The notes: generated by a model from the sequence alone, not told the origin. 64,000 nucleotides of DNA from UBA5018 sp947463165 (GCA_943371245.1 CALRTY020000005.1:124001-188000); one strand, 5' to 3'. Shown: positions 18,977 through 28,263, counted from the stretch's first letter. Program-made: numbers and translations.

Positions 18977-20122
18977 TTAGCCCTGCACCCTGGCGGCGTT
19001 GGGAATCCGTTCGTTGGCAATGATTTCGCCGAACGGGGCCAGTACAAGCTGGCCCTCTGGGCGTTCCGGCAGCTGGATCGGCAATTTCGGGAACAGCAAT
19101 TCCGCCACCCGATAGGCCTCCTCCAGATGCGGGTAACCAGAGAGGATGAAGTGTTCGATGCCTAGGTCGGCGTATTCCTCCAGCCTGCGGGCCACCGTGT
19201 CAGCGTCACCCACCAGGGCCGTGCCCGCTCCACCCCTCACCAGGCCGACACCGGTCCAAAGGTTAGGACTAACCTCCAAGCTCTCCCGGCTACCGCCATG
19301 CAGCTGGGTCATGCGGCTTTGGCCCACCGAATCCATGCGGCTATAGACCTTCTGAGCCGCTTTGATTGTTTCGTCATCCAAGTACCGAATTAGATTTTCG
19401 GCTGCTTCCCAGGCCTGCTGATTGGTTTCGCGCACGATGATGTGCAGGCGGATGCCAAACTCCAGGGTGCGGCCATTACGCACGGCTTTTTCGCGCACTT
19501 CTTTAATTTTCTCGCGCACCTGATCGGGCGGTTCACCCCAGGTGAGATAGGTGTCGGCATGGCGGGCCCCCACCTCCTGGCCAGCTGGCGATGAGCCACC
19601 GAACCAGAGGGGCGGATGGGGCTGCTGCACGCCGCAATGGATTACGTTGCCATCGCGGATGTCGAAGTAGTCGCCTTTGAAATTGAGCCTCTCCCCCTGC
19701 ATCACCCCACGCCAGATAGTCAGAAACTCATCCGTGAGTCGATAGCGTTCGTCATGGCTGAGGTGGAACCCATCACCGGCGTTCTCCACCGGATCGCCTC
19801 CGGTAACCACATTGATCAACAGCCGGCCATTGCTGAGTCGATCGAAGCTGGCGGCCATGCGGGCGGCCACCCCCGGCGACATCAGCCCAGGGCGGATCGC
19901 CACTAGAAACTTGAGTCGTTCGGTGCTGGCGGCCAGCATCGAGGCCGCCACCCAGGCGTCGTGGCAGGAGCGGCCAGTGGGCAGCAGCACTCCTGGGTAG
20001 CCAAGGTGATCCGCCGCCTGGGCGATCTGGCGCAAATAGGGCAGGGTGATTTGCCGACCTCCGGTGGAGGTGCCCAGGTATTTGCCATCGCCGTGGAGGG
20101 GAATGAACCAGAACAGCTGCAT
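18977..20122 (-). CDS. ssuD: FMNH2-dependent alkanesulfonate monooxygenase SsuD
   Basis: SsuD cleaves alkanesulfonates to aldehyde and sulfite with FMNH2 and oxygen, allowing growth on organosulfonate sulfur. The 381-residue protein begins MQLFWFIPLHGDGKYLGTS. It shows the luciferase-like TIM-barrel landmarks: CHDAWVAASMLAASTERLKF, SNGRLLINVVTGGDPVEN and HPPLWFGGSSPAGQEV. The C-terminal HFILSGYPHLEEAYRVAE is also typical. An SsuE-like reductase lies downstream on the same strand. No ssuABC-type transporter is in the window. The upstream 800-bp spacer presumably carries its promoter; no confident regulator site was found. Confidence 0.93.
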   Translation of the reverse strand: MQLFWFIPLHGDGKYLGTSTGGRQITLPYLRQIAQAADHLGYPGVLLPTGRSCHDAWVAASMLAASTERLKFLVAIRPGLMSPGVAARMAASFDRLSNGRLLINVVTGGDPVENAGDGFHLSHDERYRLTDEFLTIWRGVMQGERLNFKGDYFDIRDGNVIHCGVQQPHPPLWFGGSSPAGQEVGARHADTYLTWGEPPDQVREKIKEVREKAVRNGRTLEFGIRLHIIVRETNQQAWEAAENLIRYLDDETIKAAQKVYSRMDSVGQSRMTQLHGGSRESLEVSPNLWTGVGLVRGGAGTALVGDADTVARRLEEYADLGIEHFILSGYPHLEEAYRVAELLFPKLPIQLPERPEGQLVLAPFGEIIANERIPNAARVQG

Positions 20123-20936
20123 CTTCAGGCGTTAGGAGAGAGAAATATGCAAAGTGATGGCCGCAAAAGCCAAAGCATCAGCGGATCAGGAACGAGCGTT
20201 CAAGACTCCTCAAACAGGTGCAACACATCAGCAAGGGGACCGACTTAGAAAAAGTCCGCTTCAGGCCAGCTGACAATCTCGGGCAGTCGATAACTCAGCG
20301 CTTCCCCTGTTCAACTGGCCAGGCCATAGGCCCCTGATAAGGGCAGGTGCGGCCTTGGCAGGGCGCCCACAGGTGCATCGATTGACAGGCAGATTTCCAC
20401 CCTTCAACCTTGCCGCGAGGCCAGGGACCATGAGGTGGCGGCCACCAACCAGGCAGGTGGCCGGTTAACTTGACAAATTATTCCAAACGCCTATCGGGAT
20501 TAGGGTGGATGCTGGGTCCGCCGCGCTTTGGCGATCGGCGCAAGTGGATAAGTGCAAGTGGATAAGTTTTTCTGGAAGGGGCCCTTTATATGGCTTTGTT
20601 GACATAAATCTTTGGCTATGTCAGTTGATCAATGGGCCGCCCAAATGGGCGCCAATGAAGACCTGATTGCAACCACAACTTTGCGTTATGCTAATGTGCT
20701 GTTTTTTTAGGAAAGCGCTGGAAAGCCAGGATTTCTGCTCTTCTGCTTCCTGAAAACATTTGCCGCGCCATGGCGCCTTCGGCCGTAGCCGGGGCTTTTC
20801 AGAGTATCCTTAGCTTGTTGTAAAACTAATTAGAGGATATTGAGGCAAGAAGTGCCACGCCGATGCTCGTAGGTGTTGATTGAATTTCTCGGGCTTTAAT
20901 GCCGAGGCCCTTGCGGATATCGCTGCTGATCTGTGA
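20123..20936. other. Intergenic region upstream of ssuD
   Basis: No convincing gene over about 0.8 kb. A perfect 13-bp tandem duplication CAAGTGGATAAGT lies at 20541-20567. A 30-codon ATG frame at 20618-20710 (starting MSVDQWAAQMGANEDL) ends at a run of T and might be a small gene or a gene fragment. I cannot support either. The ssuD promoter should lie in this spacer. Confidence 0.5.
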
Positions 20937-21212
20937 TTATTCACTGAAGCTATCCGCCGTCGCTACGGGGGATTTTTCTCCTGCCGCCTCTTGGGTGTCG
21001 ATCAGCCGTTCGTTGTGATCCCTGTCGATGCAAACCAATGCTTCACTGGGGACGCAGGGGCGCCCAGTCTCGCTGGCGGGCCTCTGGCCCGGCTGCTTTT
21101 GGATCACATGCATCCCCACCGCCAGCCCCACCAGCGCCAGGATGGCCAGGGCGGCGGGCCAGGTGGCAAAGGGACGTTCAATGTCGTTGTTATCCATAGC
21201 CTTGTTATCCAT
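20937..21212 (-). CDS. Small single-span membrane protein, unknown
   Basis: A 91-residue protein with one membrane segment (WPAALAILALVGLAVGMHVI) near residues 18-37, followed by a polar, possibly periplasmic or lumenal tail with two cysteines (RPCVPSEALVCIDRD). I chose the ATG at 21212. A 15-bp duplication (GTTATCCATAGCCTT) at 21185-21214 produces the doubled N-terminal MDNKAMDNND and makes several start codons possible. The function is unknown. It lies in a poorly populated stretch, so it could be lineage-specific. Confidence 0.5.
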   Translation of the reverse strand: MDNKAMDNNDIERPFATWPAALAILALVGLAVGMHVIQKQPGQRPASETGRPCVPSEALVCIDRDHNERLIDTQEAAGEKSPVATADSFSE

Positions 21213-21378
21213 AGCCAACTACTCTGATCGATAACACCCCGGCGCACTGCATCAACCGCCACAGCTCGTTCCCCCCAGAACAGCCTCGCCCCCAGCCCAG
21301 CTTTGGCGTAGAGCCCAGCTTTGGCGGAGAGCACAGCGCAGGGGGGCACTGGTAATGGTCCACTGTTCAGGAGCCAGT

Positions 21379-22380
21379 TCAGCTTTCCGTGTTTATCCAT
21401 TCACTTTCCAGCAGCATGTTGAAATGCAGCAGTTGTGAATCGCTTAATTGTTGGCGGCTGTTCAGGTTGAACTGCTGCTCCAGGTACTCCCTACCTTTGC
21501 CGGCATCCCAGTTGAGTTGGCTCATCAGTTGATCGCATTGGAGCAACAGGTCCTTGCGGCGCAGTGGAATCGCAGCATTGGCTGGATCAGAGCCCGGCTC
21601 CAGGCCCGCCAGGGCTTGCAGGTAGGCCAGCAGGTCGGCGTAGGTGGTGAGGCGGCTGCGGCTGGGGTGCCCGAAGGCCCGCTCCAGGTAGCTGCTCTCC
21701 TGCTCCCTCTGCCAGCCCAGGCGCTTTAGCTCCAGTTCGAGCTGGGCCAATTCACTACTCCAGTCCTCCGGGTCAGCTGGGGGCTCCTCCGCCACCACTG
21801 GCTTTGCACTGGCTGGATCAGCCGAAAAGTCTGTGGCGGCAGCAGGGCCAGATTCAGGGGCTGGGCCAGATTGCGCAGCTGGTGCTGAGTCGGTGGACCC
21901 AGCTGCAATTCTGATCACTTGCCGACGATTTTCTAAAGCTTCTGGCGCCTGCTTTGGCGCTGGTTCACCAACTGAGCCCGATGCGCCAGGCGCTGTGGTG
22001 AGGGAGCTATTTGCTGCAGCTGCAGGGCTGTTCAGGGCAGCAGAGCTGCTGCTGACTGGAGCTGCTGGGCTACTGGGGCCTGGAGCAGCTGGAGCGCCGG
22101 TAACTGGAGCGGCTGGGCTGCTGCTAGCTGGAACAGCTCGCTTGCCAGTGGCTGGCTTTGGCCGTGGCGTGGTCTCTAACGCTTCAGGGGCTGGCCATGG
22201 CTCGCTGCTTAGGGCTGCCCCCAGCCTTTGGCTCAACCGTTCGATGGCCCGATCCTCTGCCGCTTCAGCGCTGGCGGCTTCCCCCAGGGCGCTGGCCAGC
22301 CGGCGACCCTGCTGGTGGGCCGAGACCTCCACCACCCGGGTTCCTGGTTCGGCATGCACCAGACGGGCCTGCAGTTGCAT
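21379..22380 (-). CDS. Conserved hypothetical protein, low-complexity centre
   Basis: A 333-residue protein with a recognisable globular N-terminal part (MQLQARLVHAEPGTRVVEVS, then AEDRAIERLSQRL). A long Ala/Pro/Ser-rich linker spans about 75-215. The C-terminal helical part (about 225-330) is rich in Leu/Gln/Glu and Arg (ELKRLGWQREQESSYLERAF, then QLNWDAGKGREYLEQQF). The two halves of the C-terminal part look like diverged repeats of one motif: GW..E.ESSYLERAFG and NW..GKGREYLEQQFN. I do not recognise the family. The start at 22380 was chosen because upstream codons overlap the divergent TerC gene and are not protein-like. Confidence 0.7.
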   Translation of the reverse strand: MQLQARLVHAEPGTRVVEVSAHQQGRRLASALGEAASAEAAEDRAIERLSQRLGAALSSEPWPAPEALETTPRPKPATGKRAVPASSSPAAPVTGAPAAPGPSSPAAPVSSSSAALNSPAAAANSSLTTAPGASGSVGEPAPKQAPEALENRRQVIRIAAGSTDSAPAAQSGPAPESGPAAATDFSADPASAKPVVAEEPPADPEDWSSELAQLELELKRLGWQREQESSYLERAFGHPSRSRLTTYADLLAYLQALAGLEPGSDPANAAIPLRRKDLLLQCDQLMSQLNWDAGKGREYLEQQFNLNSRQQLSDSQLLHFNMLLESEWINTES

Positions 22381-22435
22381 CGGGCTTCCCGGGGAGCAGT
22401 GATCGATTCCTAGAGTGCAACCTTCGCAGGGCGTG

Positions 22436-23185
22436 ATGGAAGCCGAGTCGATCCAGTCCCTATCTCCCCTGATCCAAGGGGTTGACCACTGGGGTGAGCT
22501 GCTGCTGCTGCTGCCTCTGCTCGTGGCCCTGGAGGTGGTGCTGTCGGCGGATAACGCCATCGCCCTGGCCGCCATCTCCCGCAGCCTGCACGACCGCGCG
22601 CGGCAGGAGGTGGCCTTGAATCTGGGCCTGCTGCTGGCCCTGGTGTTTCGGCTGGGCCTGATTGCAGCGGCCCAATGGGTTTTGCATTTCTGGCCCCTGC
22701 AATTGGCGGCTTCCTCCTACCTGCTTTGGCTATGCGGCAGTCACCTGTGGAATCTGGCGACACCAGATCCGGCCTCGGACTCCGAATCCGACGGCGCTGC
22801 GGTCGCCAATCTTCATCCCCAGGCCAGCTTGGTTCGCGTGGTGGCCACCCTGGCGGTTACCGACCTGGCTTTTTCCCTGGACAGCGTGGCGGCGGCGGTG
22901 GCGGTGAGTGATCGGTTGCCGCTAGTAATGCTCGGCGGGGTGATCGGCGTGATCTGCCTGCGGTTAACCGCTGAGCTATTCATTCGCTGGCTGGAGATTT
23001 ATCGATACCTGGAAACCGCTGGTTATGTGGCGGTGGGGCTGGTGGGCATCCGCCTGTTGTTGCGGCTGGTGTTGCCGGAGCTGGTGATTCCCGAGTGGGC
23101 GCTGCTGCTCAGCGTGGTACTTATCTTTGCCTGGGGATTTTCGGCGCGCCTCTCCGTGGCTGATAGTGCCTCGGAAGCTGAGTGA
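22436..23185 (+). CDS. TerC family integral membrane protein
   Basis: A 249-residue TerC-type membrane protein. Members are associated with metal-ion (for example manganese) handling or tellurium resistance. In cyanobacteria and plastids they are linked to membrane-protein assembly. The family signature is present: ALEVVLSADNAIALAAISR near residue 30, with the conserved acidic D-N pair, and TDLAFSLDSVAAAVAVSD near residue 140. Seven or so hydrophobic segments are visible. An upstream GTG at 22415 would add seven residues; the ATG is more likely. It diverges from the preceding gene by only 55 bp, so the promoters must overlap. Confidence 0.88.
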   Translation: MEAESIQSLSPLIQGVDHWGELLLLLPLLVALEVVLSADNAIALAAISRSLHDRARQEVALNLGLLLALVFRLGLIAAAQWVLHFWPLQLAASSYLLWLCGSHLWNLATPDPASDSESDGAAVANLHPQASLVRVVATLAVTDLAFSLDSVAAAVAVSDRLPLVMLGGVIGVICLRLTAELFIRWLEIYRYLETAGYVAVGLVGIRLLLRLVLPELVIPEWALLLSVVLIFAWGFSARLSVADSASEAE

Positions 23186-23198
23186 TCGGGCGGGCTTG

Positions 23199-23549
23199 AT
23201 GTTGGTAGAACTGCGCCAAATCGGCACCGACCAGCTGCTGGATCAGCTGGAGGTGGAGGGCTTGGCCGATATCCCCCAGCCCGGCCTTTGGCTCGATTTG
23301 GGCGAGCGCAGTTTTCTGGTGATGCAGCGGACCCACCGTTACCGGCTTTGCAATGGTCGCTATGAATTGGCGGCGGTGGCCCTGCAGGTCAAGGCCCAGC
23401 GCCAACCCACCGATGCCCGCCGCTGGCGCCATGGCTGGGTGATCGGCGATCCCAACTGCCGCTACAACGCCCGCAGTCCACTGCTGCGCTGCGCGGTGCT
23501 GCCGGAAGGCCCCTGTGAGCGCTGCCAGCATTTTTGCGCCATCGCCTGA
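23199..23549 (+). CDS. Conserved cyanobacterial protein, Cys-containing (DUF6464-like)
   Basis: A 116-residue protein. The C-terminal end, CRYNARSPLLRCAVLPEGPC followed by ERCQHF, resembles the cyanobacterial family I recall as DUF6464 (consensus NARSPYLRCAVNP.GPC..C.HY), possibly a small metal-binding motif. The N-terminal part has the pattern GLWLDLGERSFLVMQRTHRY. The function is unknown. It starts 13 bases after the TerC stop, so it is probably co-transcribed with it. Confidence 0.72.
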   Translation: MLVELRQIGTDQLLDQLEVEGLADIPQPGLWLDLGERSFLVMQRTHRYRLCNGRYELAAVALQVKAQRQPTDARRWRHGWVIGDPNCRYNARSPLLRCAVLPEGPCERCQHFCAIA

Positions 23550-23638
23550 TGCCTGCCGGCACTTGGCGGCGGTGGCGTCTGTGGTTTGGCTGGATATGGT
23601 GCCTACCGATACACTCCGTCTCGACCTTGTGCGCTGAG

Positions 23639-23854
23639 ATGAAGCTGTCAGTGCAGCGTCTCATGCCATACGAGCCCGGATCCCCCCAGTGCCGCATCCT
23701 GATCGACTGCAAAAGCCAGATCGAGTCAATGTTGCTTAACCTGCAGCGGATTGAAAACAGCGGCCACATCAGCGACCAACTTAGGTCGGTGCATCACCAG
23801 CTAGAGGGCCTGCATACCCTGCATCGCCGCCAGCCGGTTTTATCTGCGGATTGA
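23639..23854 (+). CDS. Small conserved hypothetical protein
   Basis: A 71-residue protein, MKLSVQRLMPYEPGSPQCRI at the start, then a helical segment (KSQIESMLLNLQRIENSGH, QLRSVHHQLEGLHTLH). I do not recognise it. It is predicted soluble, without a signal peptide. The position after the TerC/DUF6464 pair on the same strand, and the strong hairpin right behind its stop, support a real transcription unit ending here. Confidence 0.5.
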   Translation: MKLSVQRLMPYEPGSPQCRILIDCKSQIESMLLNLQRIENSGHISDQLRSVHHQLEGLHTLHRRQPVLSAD

Positions 23855-23861
23855 GCGTTTG

Positions 23862-23903
23862 GCAGGCGGCATAGGCACCGGCCATAGTGGCTATGCCGCC
23901 TGC
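23862..23903 (+). terminator. Strong 13-bp hairpin after the small ORF
   Basis: A perfect inverted repeat GCAGGCGGCATAG / CTATGCCGCCTGC with a 16-nt loop, eight bases after the stop of the 71-residue ORF. There is no clear T-run, so it could be a stabilising 3' hairpin rather than a classic intrinsic terminator. A direct repeat ACTGTTTGCCTG follows. Confidence 0.5.
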
Positions 23904-24026
23904 TCGCACTGTTTGCCTGGGAACTGTTTGCCTGTTCTAGTTATGCCCTCAGGGATCGGCGGGGTGCCGAGCTCCACGCAACATCTAATGATCGTTATTT
24001 GTAAAGATCCGCAGTCTATTTAAGTG

Positions 24027-24062
24027 GCTCAGAGGGTTGCTCATGAGACCTCTGAGCATTTT
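24027..24062. terminator. Hairpin between convergent genes
   Basis: A perfect 9-bp stem GCTCAGAGG / CCTCTGAGC with a 13-nt loop, followed on the plus strand by ATTTTGTT. It lies 50 bases beyond the fmt stop on the other strand, so it may serve as a bidirectional terminator. Confidence 0.55.
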
Positions 24063-24108
24063 GTTGCAAAGCTTTTTTGGGGCCCCTCATTTTATTGGCC
24101 CAGCTTTA

Positions 24109-25188
24109 TTAGCCCAGCTGATCGCCGGCTTTAGGGTCCAGTTGTTGCAGCAGGATCGAGCCGCTGGCTACCTGTTTGCCCTCTAACTGGGCCGAGCGGA
24201 TTAGCAGGGGGCATCCACCCGTGGCCACCACCAGCCCCACTCCTTCTGCCACCTCCAGCACTTGGCCGGCACTTTTTTTGCCGGCTTGGTCAGATTCCGC
24301 TAGCGGGGCGCCGCCAAGCAAATCTGGCGCTGCCTGGTTGGCGTTTAATACTGCCCAGCGCTGGGCCAGCTCTGCGGCTTCCGGGCTGAGTTCTGAACCC
24401 AACCGCGTCACCAGCGGTTCGCTATCCAGCAGTTTCAGCCGCTTGCCCCGCCAGAAGCTATGGGCACCCGGGTAGAGGCCCATCACTTGACGGTGGATGG
24501 TCAGTGCCGAGGCGCTCCAATCGATTTGATAGTCGTCTTTGTTGATCATGCGGGCGTAGGTGATCCCCTGCTCGCCCTGGGCCCTTACCCCCAGGCGCGC
24601 CAGCCGTTCGGCCTCGGGCCCTGGTCCGGCCGCTTCGATCAGCGGCATGGCCTGCACCAGCAAGCTGCCGGTGAGGCTGGCCAGGCGCTCGGCCAGCTGT
24701 TGGGCGTTGTCGCGCAGGCCGATGGGGATGGCCTGCTCCACCAGCACCGGGCCCGTGTCCAGGCCCTCCTCCATAGCCATGATGCCCACACCGCTCTGGT
24801 TATCTCCCTCGATCAGGCACCACTGGATCGGTCCGGCGCCCCGCCAGCGGGGCAGCAGCGAACCGTGGCCATTCCAGCAGCCATAGGCCGGCTGAGCGAG
24901 CACCGCCGCCGGCAGGATCTGACCGAAAGCCACTACCACATAAACATCTGCCGCCAGCTCCCGCAGTTGGGCCTGGCAGTTCAGATCCCGCCGAATGCGC
25001 TCAGGAGTGAACACCGGAATGCCCAGCTCCAGGGCGCGGGTTTTCACCGGGCTGGCCTGCAGTTGCTTACCCCTGCCGCGACGCCGATCCGGTTGGCTCA
25101 CCACCCCCACCAATTGATGGCCGGCGGCCACCAGGGCATTGAGACTGGCCACGGCATAGGCCGGGGTGCCCCAGAACAGGATGTTCAT
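24109..25188 (-). CDS. fmt: Methionyl-tRNA formyltransferase
   Basis: Fmt transfers a formyl group from 10-formyl-tetrahydrofolate to initiator Met-tRNA. The N-terminal Rossmann domain begins MNILFWGTPAYAVASLNALV. The catalytic Asn/His/Asp region is visible as CWNGHGSLLPRWRGAGPIQW, with EGDNQSGVGIMAMEEGLDTG following. The C-terminal OB-like domain starts at about residue 220. The protein is 359 residues, somewhat longer than the usual 310-320, because of an Ala-rich insertion (LAQRWAVLNANQAAPDLLGG) in the C-terminal domain. It is the last gene of the tldD-pmbA-fmt run, 25 bases after pmbA. Confidence 0.96.
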   Translation of the reverse strand: MNILFWGTPAYAVASLNALVAAGHQLVGVVSQPDRRRGRGKQLQASPVKTRALELGIPVFTPERIRRDLNCQAQLRELAADVYVVVAFGQILPAAVLAQPAYGCWNGHGSLLPRWRGAGPIQWCLIEGDNQSGVGIMAMEEGLDTGPVLVEQAIPIGLRDNAQQLAERLASLTGSLLVQAMPLIEAAGPGPEAERLARLGVRAQGEQGITYARMINKDDYQIDWSASALTIHRQVMGLYPGAHSFWRGKRLKLLDSEPLVTRLGSELSPEAAELAQRWAVLNANQAAPDLLGGAPLAESDQAGKKSAGQVLEVAEGVGLVVATGGCPLLIRSAQLEGKQVASGSILLQQLDPKAGDQLG

Positions 25189-25213
25189 GGTTTGCTCAAT
25201 CTGGTTTGTTCAA

Positions 25214-26740
25214 TCAGGCCTCCCCGGTGATCGAGAGACCCTCCACCCACACGTGGGGACAGAGGCCATCGGGGCTCACCTTGGCCTCCCCTTCGAAACC
25301 AACGATGCCATTCAGCAGGCTGCGGATGTCGCCGGCCACGGTGGCCGCCTCGATTGAGCGCCGCTCGCCATCCTTCACCAACCAGCCATCGAAAGGCAGC
25401 GAAAAGCTCCCCTGGCTGGCTTTTACGCCGGCATGCAGTGCTGATAGGGAATCGATCCACACGATCGGGCCGTTGCCACTGGCATAGCGATTCAGCCCCT
25501 GCTGGCCGCCACCGCTGCCCGGTGTGGGGCCGATCTCCAACCAGTTGGGCCCCACGGAAACCTTGGCGCCGAGTCCGGCATGGCCGCTGGGGGCCACACC
25601 AAAGGCCCGGGCGGTGGCTTCTGAGTGGAGAAAGTTGCTCAGCACACCTGCCTCCACCAGGCTGAGCCGCTGGATCGGGGTTCCCTCGCCATCGAAGCTC
25701 CTGGCGCCGATATTGCCCGGATGCAGCCCATTGTCTTGCAGGTTGAAAAAGGGCACTGCCAGCGATTGGCCAAGGCTTTCGCGGTTGCTCAGGCTGACGC
25801 CATCGAGCACGGCACGGGCATTGAACATGCTGCTGAAGGCTGAAATCAAATCGAGAAACGCCTCCGGACTGAACACACAGGTGTAGCGACCCGTGCTGAT
25901 TGGCGCGTAGTCGAGATGGCTGATGGTGAGCTCGGCCGCCTCATCAATGCAGCCGGCCAGGTCGAGCGCCGCGGCGCCATAGGCCAACCGCATAGCGCCG
26001 GCGCTGCGGGGCTTGCGACCCTCCTGTTCCGCCCTGGCATATAAGTAAATGCTCGCAGTGCTCTGCAGCTGTTGACGGCAGGCCCCTTCGCTGTTCAGGT
26101 AGATGTGCTCACTGATCCGCTCGGCCAGGCCGTTGTAGGGCACGGTGCCAATGGCCGGGTGGCGCCCCAACAGCTGGGCCTCCGCATCCCGCAGGGTTGC
26201 CAACAATTTGAGGATGCCGAGCGGTTCCTGCAGCGGCTGCTCCAGGGGCTGCAAGGCAGCGGTGGCCAGGGGAGAAAATTGAGGGGTGTCTGCGGCATTG
26301 CCGAAACTGGCCGCCTCCTGGGCACCGCCCAGGGCGCGCTCCAGGCCGCTCTCGGATAAATCTGATGTGCTGGTGATGCCCACCAAACCATCTGCATTCC
26401 ACACCCGCAGGGTGATCGAGCTGCGTTGGGCTCCCTTCATCTGCTTGGCCTCCCCCCTATCCACCTGCACCGAGGTGTCGCTGCTGCAGGCGGCCCCCAG
26501 ATCCCACTGGCGAATGCCAGCGGCGGCGGCAAGCCGCTCCAGGGTTGCCCGCAGGGCCGGCGCGTCAAGACCAGAGGCCCCGGGGCCGCTCTGGGAGATT
26601 TGGCTGGTGACAGCTGAAATATCCGCTGACCTGGCAGCGTTGATTGTCATGGCAGGGTTGGCTGGGGAAGAGAGGGTGGCTGGGCTGATTTCGCTGTTGA
26701 TAGCGGCTGTGCTCCCCGCTTTTGTGTAGCTGGACGCCAT
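25214..26740 (-). CDS. pmbA: TldE/PmbA family protein
   Basis: A 508-residue partner of TldD; together they form a heterodimeric zinc metalloprotease that processes small peptides. This subunit belongs to the family half that lacks the HExxxH motif. It shows the typical N-terminal RGEAKQMKGAQRSSITLRV, QDNGLHPGNIGARSFDGEGT and the end VWVEGLSITGEA. The first 70 residues are a low-complexity Ser/Ala-rich extension, so the true start could be internal. The ATG lies two bases after the tldD stop; an upstream TTG would overlap it by four bases. Either way translation is likely coupled. Confidence 0.9.
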   Translation of the reverse strand: MASSYTKAGSTAAINSEISPATLSSPANPAMTINAARSADISAVTSQISQSGPGASGLDAPALRATLERLAAAAGIRQWDLGAACSSDTSVQVDRGEAKQMKGAQRSSITLRVWNADGLVGITSTSDLSESGLERALGGAQEAASFGNAADTPQFSPLATAALQPLEQPLQEPLGILKLLATLRDAEAQLLGRHPAIGTVPYNGLAERISEHIYLNSEGACRQQLQSTASIYLYARAEQEGRKPRSAGAMRLAYGAAALDLAGCIDEAAELTISHLDYAPISTGRYTCVFSPEAFLDLISAFSSMFNARAVLDGVSLSNRESLGQSLAVPFFNLQDNGLHPGNIGARSFDGEGTPIQRLSLVEAGVLSNFLHSEATARAFGVAPSGHAGLGAKVSVGPNWLEIGPTPGSGGGQQGLNRYASGNGPIVWIDSLSALHAGVKASQGSFSLPFDGWLVKDGERRSIEAATVAGDIRSLLNGIVGFEGEAKVSPDGLCPHVWVEGLSITGEA

Positions 26741-26742
26741 GG

Positions 26743-28263
26743 TCAACGGCCTCCCACGGTGATCGAATCCACCCTGATGTGGGGTTGACCCACCGTTACA
26801 AAAATGCTGCCGCTCACCGAACCACAGAAGCCCGCCGCCAGTTCCAAATCATTGGCACACATCGAAATGCGGGGCATTACCTCCTTGGCTGCGCCGATCA
26901 AGGTGGCCCCCTTCACCGGTTTGGTGAGCTGGCCGTCTTCAATTAGATAGCCCTCTTCCACGGCGAAGTTGAACTGACCGGTGGGGCCGACGCTGCCGCC
27001 ACCCATCGCCTTGCAATAGAGACCCCGATCCACCGAGGCAATCAGCTGCTCAGGGCTATGGGGGCCTGCGGCGATATAGGTGTTGCGCATGCGGCTGGCC
27101 GCGGCGAAGGTGTGACCCTGGCGGCGACCGCTACCCGTGCGGGGATGACCGGTGCGCAGTTCGCCGGCTCGATCACTGAGGAACCGCTTCAAAATGCCGT
27201 TTTCGATTAATACAGTGCGCTGGGATTCCAGGCCTTCGTCATCCATGCACAGCGAGCCGAAGGCGCCATCGGTGTGGCCTTCATCGATGGCGGTTACGGC
27301 CTCGTGGGCAATCAACTCGCCCACCTGCTCGGCAAAGGGGGTGGTGCCCCGCTCCACCTGGGTGGTCTCCAGCAGGTGGCCGCAGGCCTCGTGGAAGATC
27401 ACACCGCCAAAGCGATTGGCCAGCACCGCCGGCATCTGGCCGGCTTCCACGTAGTCGGCATAGAGCATGGTGCCAGCGCTTTCGCACACCTCCTGGGCCG
27501 AGGCGAGGGCATCCCATTGCCGCAGGTCATCGGGGCGGCCGGAGGTGCCGTAGCGACGGCCCACGGAGGAGCGGTGGTCGCCATCGGCCGCCAACACGTT
27601 TAAACCCACCGATTGATGCAGGCGGATGTCGCGGCCAAAGCTGCCGTCGCTGGCGGCCACCAGCACCTCCTGCCAATCGCGGGCGTAGCTGCTGCGCCTT
27701 GCTTGCAGGTGCTTACCTTGGCGTTGCAGGGCATCGGTGCCCTTGAGTAGCACGGCGGTGGCTTCCGCCAGGCCAGGGCAGCGGGCCAGCCAGTCGGCCT
27801 TGGCGACGCCAAAATCCCGCAGCTGCGGCAAACCCTCAAAGCCGCTGCGGCCGCTGGGGCTGTACTGCAAACCGAGCATCCCCAAGGCCTGTTCAAGGGC
27901 CCTGCGCAGACCGGCCTCGCTGAGGTCGTTGGTGCTCACGAAGCCATCCCGCTCCGCCAGAAACACGCGGATGCCGGCGCCCATGCCAAAGGAGGGGCTA
28001 ACGCTGGTAATCAGCTCCTGCTCCGCCAGGACGCCCAGGTGGTCCTTGCGCTCCAGGAACACCTCCACCAGATCGGCCCCAGCGGCACGACCGGCCGCCA
28101 GCAGGGCTTCCAGCTGGGGCTGCCAGGCCCCATCCAGCTGGAAGCCCTGCTGGCCGCGGCTGGGATAATCCGCAACCGATATCGAGGCCGCAGCTGGGGC
28201 TGCAATTGGGGCTGCAACTGGCGCTGTGGCTGGGGATGCGACTGGGGCGGCTTCTGGAACCAT
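26743..28263 (-). CDS. tldD: TldD family metalloprotease
   Basis: The catalytic subunit of the TldD/TldE protease pair, 506 residues. The zinc-binding HExxxH motif is seen in GVIFHEACGHLLETTQVERG. Other landmarks are TVLIENGILKRFLSDRAGEL and the end ISMCANDLELAAGFCGSVSG, typical of the family. The first 30 residues are Ala/Pro-rich and repetitive, probably a dispensable extension. It is the first gene of the tldD-pmbA-fmt operon. Two 37-bp direct repeats lie just upstream of its start. Confidence 0.93.
   Translation of the reverse strand: MVPEAAPVASPATAPVAAPIAAPAAASISVADYPSRGQQGFQLDGAWQPQLEALLAAGRAAGADLVEVFLERKDHLGVLAEQELITSVSPSFGMGAGIRVFLAERDGFVSTNDLSEAGLRRALEQALGMLGLQYSPSGRSGFEGLPQLRDFGVAKADWLARCPGLAEATAVLLKGTDALQRQGKHLQARRSSYARDWQEVLVAASDGSFGRDIRLHQSVGLNVLAADGDHRSSVGRRYGTSGRPDDLRQWDALASAQEVCESAGTMLYADYVEAGQMPAVLANRFGGVIFHEACGHLLETTQVERGTTPFAEQVGELIAHEAVTAIDEGHTDGAFGSLCMDDEGLESQRTVLIENGILKRFLSDRAGELRTGHPRTGSGRRQGHTFAAASRMRNTYIAAGPHSPEQLIASVDRGLYCKAMGGGSVGPTGQFNFAVEEGYLIEDGQLTKPVKGATLIGAAKEVMPRISMCANDLELAAGFCGSVSGSIFVTVGQPHIRVDSITVGGR

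Noticed and set aside
20214..20240. ACTCCTCAAAC stretch resembling the Yfr1 small-RNA motif
   Set aside because: The conserved ACTCCTCACAC core is not exact, and I could not find the flanking stems or a terminator.
20618..20710. 30-codon frame ending at a T-run upstream of ssuD
   Set aside because: No ribosome binding site and no recognisable protein; kept only as a remark in the spacer entry.
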